From positions 1,152,122 to 1,216,121 of the forward strand of contig BSQZ01000094.1 of assembly GCA_033239005.1 (NCBI GenBank): a DNA stretch of 64,000 nt, written 5' to 3'. The DNA comes from Lamellibrachia satsuma. Lineage: Eukaryota > Annelida > Polychaeta > Sabellida > Siboglinidae. The notes under the pieces were generated by a model, which saw only the letters and a program-made list of their open reading frames with translations, was not told the DNA's origin and ran no database searches. Positions 22,380 to 33,060 of the stretch are shown piece after piece (positions within the stretch are counted from its first letter, which is position 1; each line of letters opens with the position of its first letter). Made by a program: the position numbers and the translations under genes.

Positions 22380-22770
22380 TAACTAGCCAAGTTGCCCGGT
22401 GATGCACAGGAGAAAAGACAAGAGTTTATGACTCCTTGCACTATCCAGTGAAGTTCTGGTAGTGCAATGGCAATGGCAGTGACATCTTCACGCTCCAAAA
22501 GTCATACACAACTGCAGCAGACTGTGGTAACAATGGCAGAAGCAGGCATAGTGGTGCTAACAATTGCACTTAACCATTGTTCAGAGTTATGTCAAAATTC
22601 CACATTGGTTCCTTTGATATAATACCCCACCCCTGGGGAATATTACAATCAACATGTGTCCCCGGCCACGCCTACAAAATTTAAGCCCCATAAGACGGAG
22701 ATATGAGGGGACAGACAGACGGACGTACCAAGTCACAAACTACTTTATGTAAAAGATAGTAGTCCTTCCG
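22380..22770 (+). repeat. LINE/SINE-type 3' tail, copy 1
   Basis: Contains CTAGCCAAGTTGCCCGGTGA at the start and GAGGGGACAGACAGACGGAC followed by CTACTTTATG at the end. The GACAGACAGA and TACTACTTTAT-type ending is shared with 24030-24290. I recognise this style of ending from dispersed retroelements, but I cannot name the family. Confidence 0.5.
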
Positions 22771-22879
22771 ACGGAAATAGCAGCGTAAAATTACTCGGTA
22801 AATAATGTGGTTCCCGTGTTAATGGTACAAAGTCTGAGTTTTAGCCAGAAATTATGTTATATAGTATAATATAAACTAT

Positions 22880-23340
22880 ATCTAGAGAGAGAGTCTCACG
22901 AGGAAGCTGGTGAGGAGCCGGCTAAAGTGGGCTGGACATGGGGAAAGAATGGAAGAGGAACGATTGATGAAGAGAGCAGTTGCACTTAGAATGGAGGGTA
23001 GGAGAAGAGGAAGGCCAATGGGAGATTGGAGGACTGCCTCACCCCAGACTACAGGGATAATGAGGAGAGCAACAACTATTCTAACTGTTGACAGTGCAAA
23101 TGTGTTTTACTGAAACACAGTTTGCTTAAATAATTTGACCATTATCTGCTCATGAATAACGACCTTTACATTTCATGCTGAACGCCAAGGTCGTAAATGT
23201 AAACACTACATTCAATAATTCACCCAAAAACATTCAAATTAAACAGATAATGGTAAAATTATATTAATCAAATTATGGTTCATTAAAACACCTCTAGGTG
23301 GCCAAGATGTTAGGATAGATACAGGTTATCCCATATAACA
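22880..23340 (+). repeat. Old LINE 3' remnant plus tail, copy B
   Basis: Reads LVRSRLKWAGHGERMEEERL followed by EGRRRGRPMGDW, the C-terminal GHVERM...GRRRRGRP region of LINE reverse transcriptases (about 22899-23030). It is followed by the same non-coding tail as copy A at 10560-11430 (GGTTCATTAAAACA, AAGATGTTAGGATAGAT). Confidence 0.65.
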
Positions 23341-23642
23341 CGATTTTATGATAAAAATGATCAGACTTTGTATGTAATGTCATTCGATAATGCATGCTGA
23401 ACACGATACCAGAAAAAATAAAATATGGGTGACCTTTAGAATGACTTTCAAGGAAGACATCTTCTGTGAAGCCAATGAGAGGCTGGTGGGTAGATGTGTC
23501 ACCGTCCAGTTGGTCTAGAGAACTGAATAACACCAGGATACCAGCTAATGTTGTCTCTGTCTCTTAAGGCACTGGTGTGACAAGTATACACTCAAAATTA
23601 TAAAATATTAAATTTAATAGCTAATCACATATTTTTTTCCGG

Positions 23643-23643
<1 letters not shown>

Positions 23644-23719
<76 letters not shown>
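23644..23719. repeat. (TA)n microsatellite
   Basis: About 76 bp of uninterrupted TA. Open frames through it are meaningless. Confidence 0.97.
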
Positions 23720-23721
<2 letters not shown>

Positions 23722-24029
23722 AAAAGCACTGTAAAACATAAAATGCATAAATAGTGTAAGGGTGATATTAATGTGTCTAATTTTCCTCAGTGTTATTTTT
23801 TATTTAATTTCTTTAACTCAGAAATGGTGAAAAGTGCATCACAAAACTCCCAGAAGTATGCGCATTAAAAAAAGGAATTATATTCATTGATTTGTTTAAC
23901 TTTTAGTCCCGTGCCTCTAGTACAGCCATCTACTGGTTATTTGGCACATTAACAGTTCCAGTGCAGCCATCTACTGGTTATTTGGTGCATTAAAAGTACA
24001 TACAGAAACAGTACTTCACACAGAAAACA

Positions 24030-24290
24030 TACATATAATATTATCTGTCTGAAGGTCGGAATGTAACTAGCAACAATTGCAGAAAACATACAGAACATTA
24101 ACAGTTGTACACACTACTGTTATGTGTTACGTAATCAACGTCAAACGTCCACATACATAATATCCCAACCCCCAGGGAATTTTTTTCTCAAATAAATTTC
24201 TAAAAAATTTCAGCTCGTAACATGCAATAGTGATGGATACATGAGGGCACAGACAGACAGAGTCACATACTACTTTATTATATAGATGCA
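24030..24290 (+). repeat. LINE/SINE-type 3' tail, copy 2
   Basis: GAGGGCACAGACAGACAGAG followed by CATACTACTTTATTATATAG matches the ending of 22380-22770. Just upstream (about 23927-23995) is a tandem duplication of GCAGCCATCTACTGGTTATT. Confidence 0.5.
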
Positions 24291-24684
24291 GTGATGTTTA
24301 TTCTACAAGAAGCATATGAGAGACGTTTCCACCCACTCCATGCTGTCTGTGGTCGTGTCCAGAGCTGAGATGCCCAGGAACTGGAGCAATGATCCAGGCA
24401 CTCGTCCTGTGTCCAGTATAGTCTGGATCACACAGTAGAAATCTTACTGACCATATGAGTCACAACTGTACCACAACTACTGAATCACTTACTCATCAGC
24501 ATATTTTAAAACATATAATGTCTAGGCTGTCGACTTCTGTCACCTATACCTGTACTACGTCGTCACATGCCACACCGCATATACATCTGTCAGGTGTCAC
24601 ATGGATCATGTTATGTCTGAGCTACCGCACCGGTACCAGACTGAAGTAGATGCTGTGACAATCATACACGTTAATCACCACTGT

Positions 24685-24945
24685 TTAAAGGTAAAGGTAC
24701 GTTCTCATATAGCACGGTATCCAGTCCCGGGGACCGCTCAAAGCACTGTACGCTTCACTCCCTGGCTGTCCTGTTCATTCCAACGCAATCTCAACTTCTC
24801 TGGGAAGCATTCAGCCAAGCTGCAGTTACTGCACAAAGACAATTCGTTGAACGGTGAACAAAATTGCAAATTTTTTAAATGCCAGCAAAAGGTTCTTTTG
24901 ACTGAGTCCGGCAGTCTAACCACTGCGCCACCACGCCCCACAAAC
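24685..24945 (-). mobile_element. tRNA-headed SINE, family S, copy 1
   Basis: On the - strand a head GGGGCGTGGTGGCGCAGTGG contains box A TGGCGCAGTGG (24930-24920). Then come a short degenerate box B region, the body GCTGAATGCTTCCCAGAGAA, GGGAGTGAAGCGTACAGTGC, and an end GTGCTATATGAGAACGTACC. The same body order occurs on the + strand at 63415-63690. Reading frames here (68 aa - strand, 153 aa + strand) are by-products. Confidence 0.72.
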
Positions 24946-25504
24946 CAGTGTTTACAGTGTTACCAACACAGAAGAAGAGTGAACATTAGTTATTCGGTTG
25001 AACCCATGGTACTGGTGGATTTTAGTTACACCCATAATCGAATGCACAGCTGTTCATACTGACAATAGCTCGGACCATTTTGACTTTTAAGCTCAACGAA
25101 TCATGGTTAAATAATATAAGATTCACCTGTGGATCAAATGTCAGAGCAAGAGAGGTACTATCACATGCACAGTGGGTCAGAAAACAATAAAATTACAAAA
25201 TGCTAATCCCAATCTGAAAGTGAAAGAAAATGTTTCTAATTCGGATGTTTTACTAAGTGGTCAATAAATACATATTTCAATGCAACTATTAGCGTGAGAA
25301 AGCTCCTCTACTCTAGATGGGTTTGCGACAAAAATTGTGACAATTTTCATCAAGTTGGTAGATACAGTTGAGTAAAGGTTTTCTTCAACCACAACTATCG
25401 AGATTACGTCCTCTCAACTTCATCAGGAATTCTGGGATGACTAGTTCTTCCTCTGCTCACCAGTTGACTTGGCAAGCAGGTCATCACATATGTGTGTTCC
25501 ATAA

Positions 25505-25635
25505 AGTTCACATATGAAGAAGAGAGCAATAACTTTCCTGGACACACGTATGACACAAAAGGAGGATGGAACAGTGAAACTCTTAATGTATCAGAAGAAG
25601 ACACACACAGACCAATTTCTGAACGTTACCTATCA
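25505..25635 (+). pseudogene. Penelope-like element, reverse-transcriptase fragment (left part)
   Basis: ITFLDTRMTQKEDGTVKLLM followed by YQKKTHTDQFLNVTYHH is the FLDTxVT...YRKxTHTDQYLxxxSHHP block that ends the reverse-transcriptase domain of Penelope-like elements. It stops abruptly at about 25635, where a different retroelement begins. The continuation is found at about 29443. Confidence 0.75.
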
Positions 25636-26216
25636 TCATACTAACAAAATCCCAAAGTTGTGGAGACAAGCAAGAATAGTGGCTATCCTGAAGCCTGGAA
25701 ACGATCCTGACAACTCCAAGAGCTTCCAACCCATCGCCCTGCTTATCCACACATCCAAACTATATGAGAGTCCTCCTAAATCGTCCAGTCCCTTTGTAGA
25801 TCAGCAACTTATTCCCAAGCAAGCAAGTTTCAAACCTGGAAAATCCTGCACAAGCCAGCTTATGAATCTCATTCAATTCATTGAGGATGGATATGAGAAA
25901 AGGTCAATAACTGGTGCTTCCTTCGTTGACCTGATACGGTCAATCACAGGATTATTGTGCAGAAGTTATTCCAGATAACGAAGGATGTAAGACTGACCAA
26001 ATTGATAAAAAATGATGGCCAGTAGACCTAGTGGGTAAATGCAGCAGATGGTGCTGTCAGAAGACGGGACTACCTCAAGGCAGCGGTCTTGCTCCCTTAC
26101 TGTTTAACGTCTACACAAACGACCAACCGACACATCCAAACACCAGAAGTTTCCTATGAGCCAATGATCTCTGCATTTCATCCCAGGAACAATCCTTTGA
26201 AAAAGTGCAGCTGAAT

Positions 26217-26445
26217 ATGTCTGCCCTGTATAGGGCTGCTCTACACATGCCTAGAAGACGGACCCAGTCCTCAATATGTCTGCCCTGTATGGGGCTGCTC
26301 TACACATGCCTAGAAGACGGACCCAGTCCTCAATATGTCTGCCCTGTATAGGACCACTGTACACGTCAAGAAGACAGACCCAGTCCTCAATATGTCTGCC
26401 CTGTATAGGGCTGCTCTACACATGTCAAGAAGACGGACCCAGTCC
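26217..26445 (+). repeat. 59-bp minisatellite derived from LINE coding DNA, left part
   Basis: Units of ATGTCTGCCCTGTATAGGGC followed by TGCTCTACACATG and AAGAAGACGGACCCAGTCCT. About three full units plus a partial one precede the hAT insertion. In frame, one unit encodes YVCPVWGCSTHVKKTDPVLN, which is the LINE peptide that precedes TACRAITGC. One unit here (about 26335) is 57 bp. Confidence 0.93.
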
Positions 26446-27789
26446 CAGGGCATTTTTTAACATACAAAGTGGGGGGGCAATGCCCCCCAACCCTTTCAAT
26501 TGCCCCCCCAGTCAAACCAACTTGCCCCCCCAATGCGTGCCCCCATTCTCCTTAACCAGCCCCTTGTATTAATGTAGGTCTTAATTTGTATTCTTTTTGT
26601 TAGTGTGTTTTATTTAATTTTCATTGGTGACAAAATCAAAAAAGTTCCAAAGTTAAAGAAGAGCAATATATCTACAAAAGATCAATTTATTGATATGGGA
26701 ATGTAATAGCATCATAGCAATAACAGTGACGTATTGCCAAATGGCTTCTTCGTACAGTTCATGCGAAGAACTGAAAACGTGCTTTGGCATAGCCATACCA
26801 TAGCCATAGAAGTGTTTACTTATGACGTCAGTGTTCCTGTTCTAGAATAGCTAATGATTAGGTATATGTGTACCTGCATGTTACTGTTTGTTTCAATTGT
26901 GTATAATTCATCAAGACGTGCCATCACATTTTACACGATTGAGCTGCGTGCAATCCAGTTCTTTACAGTGATGTTGAAATAGCTGTTAACATAAACCGGT
27001 GTCCTGGCAGCGAAATTGCGAAACGTACCTGGTATAGCACAGGCGAGACTAAACCTCGCCCATTCGCTATTACCACTGGTCGAGAGCGAGCGGGCGGGGA
27101 TTAACGATGTATCAACAACCTTTCAGTCAGCTGTTTTTTGTTCAAATAATAAATAAACCGGGCAAAGTGTGTGTAGTGTCCAACGAAAGCAATTGGAAAT
27201 GTTTAACAAATATCACAAAATAATCACATTTGAATAATAATCCCTCTTGTAGGTAAGATGATACAAACATCACAACAGCCATAAACCTGTCAGGGTAGAT
27301 TTTGATTAAGGCAGTAACCTAGCCAATTCATTCTCCGCATCTTTGAGAAATCGAAATTTTAAGCATGGTAACTCAAATAAGCATATTGTATACATACTAA
27401 ACAAATAAACTTTAAAATGTATGAGTAGTTGATACTGTTCTACATGTGAGATGGAAAGTTGGCGGTCAGCAGGGACATCAACTTTAGAATATTGTTACTC
27501 AGAAGTTGGTGGTGCACATATTAACATAAAATGTAATCAACATTTGCACATGTCAGTTTTGGAAGTACGTATTTTCTATATTTTGATTTGTTATGTACTT
27601 AGCCAACCATTTCATTGATAGACGTGGCATACATGTTTTGTATTACTCTCTTTTCTGCCATAAGCCTATATCTTCAGTATATTTATGTCTAGAGTCTAGA
27701 GCATGTCGCTGTTTCTGGGATATATGTGTAACATTAATTTTATACCGAGATGCAGTCGTCAGTGTGCAACCATATGGATAAAAAGATAT

Positions 27790-27848
<59 letters not shown>

Positions 27849-27973
27849 TTTCATACATTCCTAAGGGTTATGTAAATAATCATTAATAATGCGTAAGCTG
27901 CCATTTATAACCATTTGGAGTGCCCTTTTAGGACATTGCCCCCCCCAGTGAAAATTCAATAAAAAACGCCCTG
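26446..27973 (+). mobile_element. hAT deletion derivative with perfect 8-bp target duplication
   Basis: Left end CAGGGCATTTTTTAACATAC, right end (reverse complement) CAGGGCGTTTTTTATTGAAT. The flanks CCCAGTCC (26438-26445) and CCCAGTCC (27974-27981) are identical, the classic hAT target-site duplication. The outer parts match the element at 18357-20430 (for example CTACAAAAGATCAATTTATT; CATACATTCCTAAGGGTTAT; GGAGTGCCCTTTTAGGACAT). The transposase region is replaced by unrelated non-coding DNA (about 26930-27690), and a (TA)n tract has grown near the right end. Confidence 0.9.
27792..27842. repeat. (TA)n microsatellite inside the hAT derivative
   Basis: About 50 bp of TA at the place where the related element at 18357-20430 has only a short ATATACCGACAC stretch. 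The tract therefore expanded after the copies diverged. Confidence 0.93.
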
Positions 27974-28868
27974 CCCAGTCCTCAATATGTCTGCCCTGTA
28001 TGGGGCCGCTGTACACGTCAAGAAGACAGACCCAGTCCTCAATATGTCTGCCCTGTATAGGGCTGCTCTACACATGTCAAGAAGACAGACCCAGTCCTCA
28101 ATATGTCTGCCCTGTATAGGGCTGCTCTACACATGCCAAGAAGACAGACCCAGTCCTCAATATGTCTGCCCTGTATGGGGCCGCTGTACACGTCAAGAAG
28201 ACAGACCCAGTCCTCAATATGTCTGCCCTGTATGGGGCTGCTCTACACATGTCAAGAAGACAGACCCAGTCTTCAATATGCCTGCCCTGTATAGGGCTAC
28301 TCTACACATGTCAAGAAGACAGACCCAGTCCTCAATATGTCTGCCCTGTATAGGGCCGCTGTACACTTGTCAAGAAGACAGACCCAGTCCTCAATATGTC
28401 TGCCCTGTATAGGGCTGCTCTACACATGCCAAGAAGACAGACCCAGTCCTCAATATGTCTGCCCTGTATGGGGCTGCTCTACACTTGTCAAGAAGACAGA
28501 CCCAGTCCTCAGTATGCCTGCCCTGTATAGGGCTGCTCTACACTTGTCAAGAAGACAGACCCAGTCCTCAGTATGCCTGCCCTGTATAGGGCTGCTCTAC
28601 ACATGCCAAGAAGACAGACCCAGTCCTCAATATGTCTGCCCTGTACGGGGCCGCTCTACACATGTCAAGAAGATGGACCCAGTCCTCAATATGACTGCCC
28701 TGTATGGGGCTACTCTACACATGCCAAGAAGATGGACCCAGTCCTCAATATGTCTGCCCTGTACGGGGCCGCTCTGCACATGTCAAGAAGATGGACCCAG
28801 TCCTCAATATGTATGCCCTGTACGGGGCTACTCTACACATGTCAAGAAGATAGATCCAGTCCTCAACA
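27974..28868 (+). repeat. 59-bp minisatellite derived from LINE coding DNA, right part
   Basis: About fifteen more units (starts near 27987, 28044, 28103, 28162 and onward every 57-59 bp). Because 59 is not a multiple of three, each unit is read in a new frame and the predicted ORFs (up to 229 aa) cycle through three peptides: CPVWGCSTHVKKTDPVLN, MSALYRAALHMSRRQTQSSI and CLPCIGLLYTCQEDRPSPQY. The array runs straight into the downstream LINE coding sequence. These ORFs are not evidence of a gene. Confidence 0.93.
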
Positions 28869-29069
28869 CGGCCTGTAGAGCTATTACTGGTTGCCTCAAA
28901 CCAACACGAGGGGACGACCTCTGCCTGCTATGGGGTATTGCTCCATCATCGATCAGAAGGGCATCCTTCTCACAAATAGAGAGACCTAGCAGGAAAATGA
29001 TCCTCACCACCGCTATTCCAACCTGAGCCAACACCCAAGAGGTTGAACTCCTGGAATAGCTTCATTTAT

Positions 29070-29164
29070 GCTGTTAAGCCCCTGGATGGTAAACCACACA
29101 GCTGTTAAGCCCCTGGATGGTAAACCACACAGCTGTTAAGCCCCTGGATGGTAAACCACACAGC
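29070..29164. repeat. 31-bp tandem triplication
   Basis: Three exact or nearly exact copies of GCTGTTAAGCCCCTGGATGG followed by TAAACCACACA, within the LINE remnant. Confidence 0.9.
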
Positions 29165-29442
29165 TGCAGAATAGATGATTGGTCAACGTACCTGCAGTCA
29201 AGACCTCACAAAATGACTCGTGACTCCAAGGAGTCACTGCCAAAAGGAGCTAGAGAGCCGTGGCCAACCTGGCAGTGCCTCAACCACCTCAGGACTGGTG
29301 TTGGGTGCAGCAGACACCTAATGCAGAAGTGGGGGTACCCCCAAATGATGGAACATCTGCTAGAATGCCCCCTCCTACCGGAGCCCTGCAGACCAGATGA
29401 CTTGGCTGTGTACAACTTCTGTGTTAGAGTCTGTGCGGTGCA

Positions 29443-30155
29443 GTGGCGAGGCCAGCATCGTATCAGAGCCAGAGAACAGAGAGAAAGCACATCACCAAAG
29501 ATGTGGATACCCAAGTTGGACAATAAAGAACATGAAAGAACATGAAAGAACAGCAAAGTCAGAAGGGAAAGACCAAGGAAAGGAAGGATAAGAACACAGA
29601 GAAATCCAAAGGTGTGGTCACTCTCCCATATGTCAAAGGAGTAACGGAACATGTACAGCAGATTTTTAAACATCATGAGATCGCTACAGCTGTCAGACCT
29701 CATCAGTATATCAGAAGACTACTAGTGCATCTAAAGGACAAAGTGGAAGACAGCAGAATGACAGACTGTGTATACCAGATCCCTTATAAGAGCCGTAGCC
29801 ACACATACATTGGCAAACAGGGAGAACATTTGGAAGAAGGCTACTCAAGGAGCACAAGAAGGAGGTTGCGAACATCACAACCAGATGGTTTACCCAAGAA
29901 CAAATGAGAGTCAGCAACGGTAGAGCAAAAGCCTGAAATAATGGACCATGTAGACAGAAGGAGGGGCTGGGAGGGAGCAATGGTGATAGACAGAAAAAAC
30001 AACAGAAATGCAAGACGGATTAAAGAGGCCATATATGGTTCAGGAAGACGACTCCAATCACGAATTGAGACAAAGGGGAATACGGACTGCTTACTGCCAA
30101 CCAGAAGAACTAGTCATTCAAGAATTCCCGGTTGGCAGCCAAAACTATGATGACT
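29443..30155 (+). pseudogene. Penelope-like element, RT C-terminus and GIY-YIG endonuclease (right part), frameshifted
   Basis: Reads SIVSEPENREKAHHQRCGYP and SWTIKNMKE (about 29450-29545), a lysine-rich linker, then VTLPYVKGVTEHVQQIF, IATAVRPHQYIRRLLVHLKD, DCVYQIPYKS and HTYIGKQGEHLEEG. That is the VYxIPC...YIGxTG core of the GIY-YIG endonuclease used by Penelope-like elements for integration. A later frame gives WEGAMVIDRKNNRNARRIKE (about 29970-30030), the end of the domain. The second Cys of the usual CxxC zinc pair is not visible (YKSRSHTYIG) and frameshifts separate the blocks, so it is dead. Confidence 0.82.
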
Positions 30156-30442
30156 ATGTAAATCAACAGTTGTGGTAAAAGAAAATCGTTATTCATATAT
30201 TATCTACCAAACATTTTCATGCATGTTACTGACCAACTTTCACTTTCTACAAAATCTACACAGAAATTTGTCTTCATCACATACCTAGATGAATCTTTAG
30301 TTCAACATTAATTAATAAAAAAAACTAATAAGTTATACAATGAGAGTCAACTGTTCTTAACAGCGATATATACAATTAGTCCACATAAGTGTTACCAGTT
30401 GAAAATGTTGTATAATTTTCTATAATATAGACCTTTCTATAA

Positions 30443-30487
30443 TAAAATGCTAGAATTCATCATATTATGATGAATTCTAGCATTTTA
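30443..30487. repeat. Perfect palindrome, 22-bp arms, 1-nt centre
   Basis: The arm 30443-30464 (TAAAATGCTAGAATTCATCA plus TA) is exactly complementary to 30466-30487 around a single T (30465). It has the same geometry as the palindromes at 4337-4431. Confidence 0.93.
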
Positions 30488-30499
30488 ACATTTTAATCA

Positions 30500-32400
30500 T
30501 TAAAAGTACGATAATCTATATTTGGTGCACCATGAAATCTATACTAGTTAATGTTGATTTTCATATGAATCATTTAAAATTTTCCTGATAATGATAATTA
30601 ATAACTTAAGTTCTGCATAGCCGAGAGATGCCCACAAAACGTGAGGAAGAGAAAGTTATGAAAAAATTATAAAAATTTTCAAAGCAAGATGCGTCTTAAT
30701 GAAGGTTGTGTTGTAAAAACATGTGGTCTTCGACACCAGTATGTCACACTGGTTGATCCAGTCACTGCCTGTCTGTGTCAAACCTGCAGATAAGCCTCAA
30801 GTCCCTGTCTTCTGTTCTCCAGTATCCGATGATTCCATTTTAAGACTGTCTTCGAAGGAAGTGTTGGTGGAAGAATACTTCTCTTCAGCTAGTGAATTAT
30901 ACAAAGAAATAATAGAGATATGTTAATAATAGAGATATGAGAATAAAGATAACATTATATACATGCAATAATAACTTATTAAAATATTATTAATTACATT
31001 AAAAATAAATATAATGATTCTTTAAAAAATAAATATATTAAAATATATATTAAAACCAATGCCAATAATAAATATTACGAAATATAGTCAAAATAGTCCT
31101 ATCATAAATAATAATGTATTAATAAAATAATAATAAATGCATATACAAATTTTCACATCAGCATATCATAAAAAAGCTACTGTAAAAAGATGTGTTTTTA
31201 AAAGTGCTTCATACTGTGGCAGTGTCTTCGCTGTCCTCATAAATTAAGCTTTGTTGTTGCTGTAAATTAGGTTTTTAAAGTGCTGCAATTCAAATTTTTA
31301 TATAATTATAATGTTTTACAACATGCTGTAATTGGAAACTTTAAAAAATGCTACATAAACATTCTTGCCCACAAAAAAGTGTGCACATGCACACACGCAC
31401 GCACGCACGCACACACACACCAAATTATTATAACTAACTTATATTTATTAATATATTATGCATATATATCCAATTACAGTAATACTGTAACATCAAACAT
31501 TACATTTTTATGAAGTTCTTCAAATTCTGTGTATCTTCGTTCTACGACCGTTGTTTGTTGTTTTCCAGGTACAAGCACTTCTATGGAGAACACCTGTTGA
31601 AGACAAACAAAAACATAAACCAACACTGCACAAAAGTTCACATTTAAATCCCAGGAATGTCAAGAGTTAAGACGCACTTTATAAATAGTACAACTAAAAT
31701 TCTCATATAACTCATATATTACGGATATTTCACTTTCCTTATATGAAAATTTTGTCATTGCCAAAATAAAAAAATTTTGTATTGGAGTAACACTGTTTTA
31801 CTATAATCTTGCTCTATTCATTGAATTAATTTATGGCATAAAATATTATAAGTACCATAATATGATATAAACCAAATGTTGCATCTATAATTATACACTA
31901 ATTATTAAAAAAAAATTAATAGTTAGCGCACATACTTTATGAATTACCCAAACAACTGTGGTAAATAATGTTCATGTAAAAACTAGGACATTAAAATGTC
32001 ATGTCATTGTTTTTATAGTAAATATGACTGCACAATAATTCATCAATATGGCCAGAAATGTATGTTTATGGTATTGTATATTCAGCAACCATAAACTAGT
32101 TGACTGAGAGTGAAAGATATAGAGTCAATAGCGACATGCATACATTCAGATATTTAGGGAAGAAAGGCAGAAGATTGTAGGGAAGGAGGAACTTGGGACA
32201 AAAGAGAGGCAAGACAACAGTAACACACTAAGCCAGTATGGTCAGTTTGTGGTCATCTGCTACATACATGCAATTTGGGTCAGCATGCAGCTCAGTTAGC
32301 ATGCATGTTGAGGTGTCAGGAACTCACTTGCATGCTCTCGGTCTGCATGCATGACCGTGTATCAATAAAATAGTGCACATAGGAAATGGAAACATAACAG
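30500..32400. other. No convincing gene; AT-rich with a CA/CG microsatellite
   Basis: Very AT-rich. A short ACAC/GCAC-type microsatellite lies at about 31386-31420. The ORF at 30723-30926 (67 aa) has reasonable composition but no recognisable domain or splice context. Confidence 0.5.
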
Positions 32401-32412
32401 GCACATTTCATC

Positions 32413-32447
32413 CATGCGTGTGTGTGTGTGTGTGCGCGCGCGCGCAT
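32413..32447. repeat. (TG)n(CG)n microsatellite
   Basis: An alternating TG run passes into CGCGCGCG. Alternating purine-pyrimidine sequence of this kind can adopt Z-DNA. Confidence 0.85.
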
Positions 32448-32632
32448 GGGTGTAACTTTTTTTATATACTGTATATATAATAATTAATAAAGTTACATAA
32501 TGTAATTGAAAGTCACTGAAAATACCAATTACATTTTCACCAATTCCAATTACTTGAAAAAACAAAACACCAATTTCAATTCCGGAATTGGCATTTCCAT
32601 TCCAGTTACAATGTAATTAACCCAAAGTCTGG

Positions 32633-32838
<206 letters not shown>

Positions 32839-33060
32839 CACTTATTGGAAGATATACCAGTAGGCAGACATACATGTTTGCACAAACGTATTAAACATGC
32901 ATACACGCAAGACAATATTAAACTACAATATTTAGTTATTAATTAATGGGTAAAAGCAAATGCATACTTACATAGTCACTCAGGAGAGCTGCCTAATCAT
33001 AGCAAACATCAACAAAGAAAATACTTTCATTGATCCCTCTTTAGCACTATTAGCTCTGCT

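Larger units (their letters stand above)
25636..29440 (+). pseudogene. 5'-truncated, internally deleted LINE reverse transcriptase
   Basis: Left coding part: KLWRQARIVAILKPGNDPDN, PIALLIHTSKLYE, QASFKPGKSCTSQLMNLIQF (about 25650-25890), then GLPQGSGLAPLLFNVYTND (about 26070-26125). The catalytic YADD is ruined: the reading is stop-Ala-Asn-Asp at about 26157-26168. Shortly after, at about 26205, the frame jumps to SAAEYVCPV, deleting the thumb. That last segment is then multiplied into the 59-bp array. After the array come TACRAITGCLKPTRGDDLCL and SSIRRASFSQIERPSRKM, and a C-terminal ARTGVG-like block (about 29285-29430: LRTGVGCSRHLMQKWGYPQM, HLLECPLLPEPC). I place it loosely among jockey/CR1-like LINEs. 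Confidence 0.75.
25505..30155 (+). mobile_element. Nested block: Penelope-like element split by LINE, minisatellite and hAT
   Basis: Outer layer: Penelope-like sequence at 25505-25635 and 29443-30155. Second layer: a 5'-truncated LINE, about 25636-29440. Third: a 59-bp minisatellite inside the LINE RT region, 26217-28868. Fourth: a hAT derivative at 26446-27973 inside the minisatellite, carrying a (TA)n tract. All retroelement coding parts read on +. The order of events follows from which sequence interrupts which. Confidence 0.75.

Noticed and set aside
24601..25062. 153-aa + strand ORF
   Set aside because: It covers SINE family S in antisense. The same peptide fragment (GKHSAKLQLL / GKHSAMLQLL) appears at the other SINE copy, so it is repeat-derived.
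27987..29026. 141- and 229-aa ORFs with CQEDRPSPQYV repeats
   Set aside because: They arise because the 59-bp array lacks stops and rotates through three frames. The unit derives from LINE coding DNA in only one frame.
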